Shown piece by piece: positions 13,413 to 13,540 of a stretch of 13,540 nt of DNA (position 1 is its first letter; the number at the start of each line of letters is the position of its first letter). Position numbers and translations under genes: made by a program. Where the stretch lies: assembly GCA_035693145.1 (NCBI GenBank), contig DASSHA010000155.1:1-13540 (forward strand), given 5' to 3'. The stretch is from DASSHA01 sp035693145 (lineage in GTDB: Bacteria > Chloroflexota > Limnocylindria > Limnocylindrales > CSP1-4). The notes below the pieces were generated by a model. That model saw only the letters and a list, made by a program, of their open reading frames with translations. It was not told the DNA's origin and searched no databases.

Positions 13413-13540
13413 CGGGCGAGCCGGGCGACTGCTCGTCCACGACGCGACCGGCCAGCTCCTCGGCAGCACGCCGTCGAACGTCTGCCGGGCGGGCCCGAAC
13501 CTCGACGTCCTCGTCACCTCGAACCTCGGCCGCTGGCACC
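13363..13540 (+). CDS. Partial gene resembling the end of an SMP-30/gluconolactonase
   Basis: ATG 13363 follows a good ribosome site, AGGTGA (13352-13357), 5 bases upstream. The frame is open to the window end, so the 3' part is missing. The 59 visible residues begin with an Arg-rich stretch of about 22 that I do not recognise. They then read LLVHDATGQLLGSTPSNVCR and A-G-P-N-L-D-V-L-V-T-S. That resembles the last blade of SMP-30/gluconolactonase/LRE propellers (d-x-x-G-x-x-l-g, then s-N-v-x-f-G-G-p-d-l-x-x-L-y-v-T). In those proteins the segment lies about 220 residues in, here only about 22. So this may be a 5'-truncated remnant that has kept or gained start signals, or a different short protein. 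The family resemblance is moderate. Confidence 0.45.
   Translation, partial: MLVRAHWQGRPRADSLTGRAGRLLVHDATGQLLGSTPSNVCRAGPNLDVLVTSNLGRWH

Overview
The window is very GC-rich (about 70% by eye), with strongly GC-biased third codon positions, many GTG starts and 4-base GTGA stop/start overlaps. No tRNA, rRNA, IS element, phage gene or CRISPR array is visible. Gene content (DUF58 and DUF4129 membrane genes, PHP-containing PolX, multi-GAF diguanylate cyclases, an NRAMP-like transporter beside a soluble MgtE-like protein) suits a high-GC soil or water bacterium. A Chloroflexota lineage such as Limnocylindria or a deep actinobacterium is my guess; the sequence does not settle it.

Layout. 1-2098 (+): the 3' part of a DUF58 gene, then a polytopic membrane protein ending in a DUF4129 domain. 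This resembles a DUF58/transglutaminase-type operon without the transglutaminase domain. 2111-2968 (-): a TPR protein with a very acidic tail. 2969-3348: a gene-free regulatory stretch with a good promoter for the TPR gene, an inverted repeat over its -10, and several AT-rich ATGAATGA-type elements. 3349-10103 (-): a likely transcription unit read right to left, consisting of a 3-GAF diguanylate cyclase, a second diguanylate cyclase coupled by GTGA, a 103-base gap holding a 14-bp inverted repeat, an apparently complete PolX, and an unrecognised membrane protein coupled to PolX by another GTGA.

10104-10450 is a divergent intergenic region. It carries a near-consensus promoter (TTGACC, 17 bp, TAGACT) on the + strand that predicts a leader of about 215 bases rich in hairpins. 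Downstream are two + genes: a soluble PRC-barrel/MgtE-N/CBS protein and an NRAMP-fold transporter. The transporter's metal site is DAGG/TTITPY rather than DPGN/MPH, which fits the magnesium-transporting NRMT branch. I read 10201-13192 as a Mg2+ uptake module: RNA leader, soluble Mg2+ sensor, transporter. After a hairpin at 13220-13238, a last + gene starts at 13363 and runs off the window. It resembles only the end of an SMP-30/gluconolactonase propeller.

The most interesting parts are the Mg2+ module with its structured leader, the intergenic ATGAATGA and inverted-repeat elements, and the micro-duplications in the membrane-protein gene downstream of PolX.
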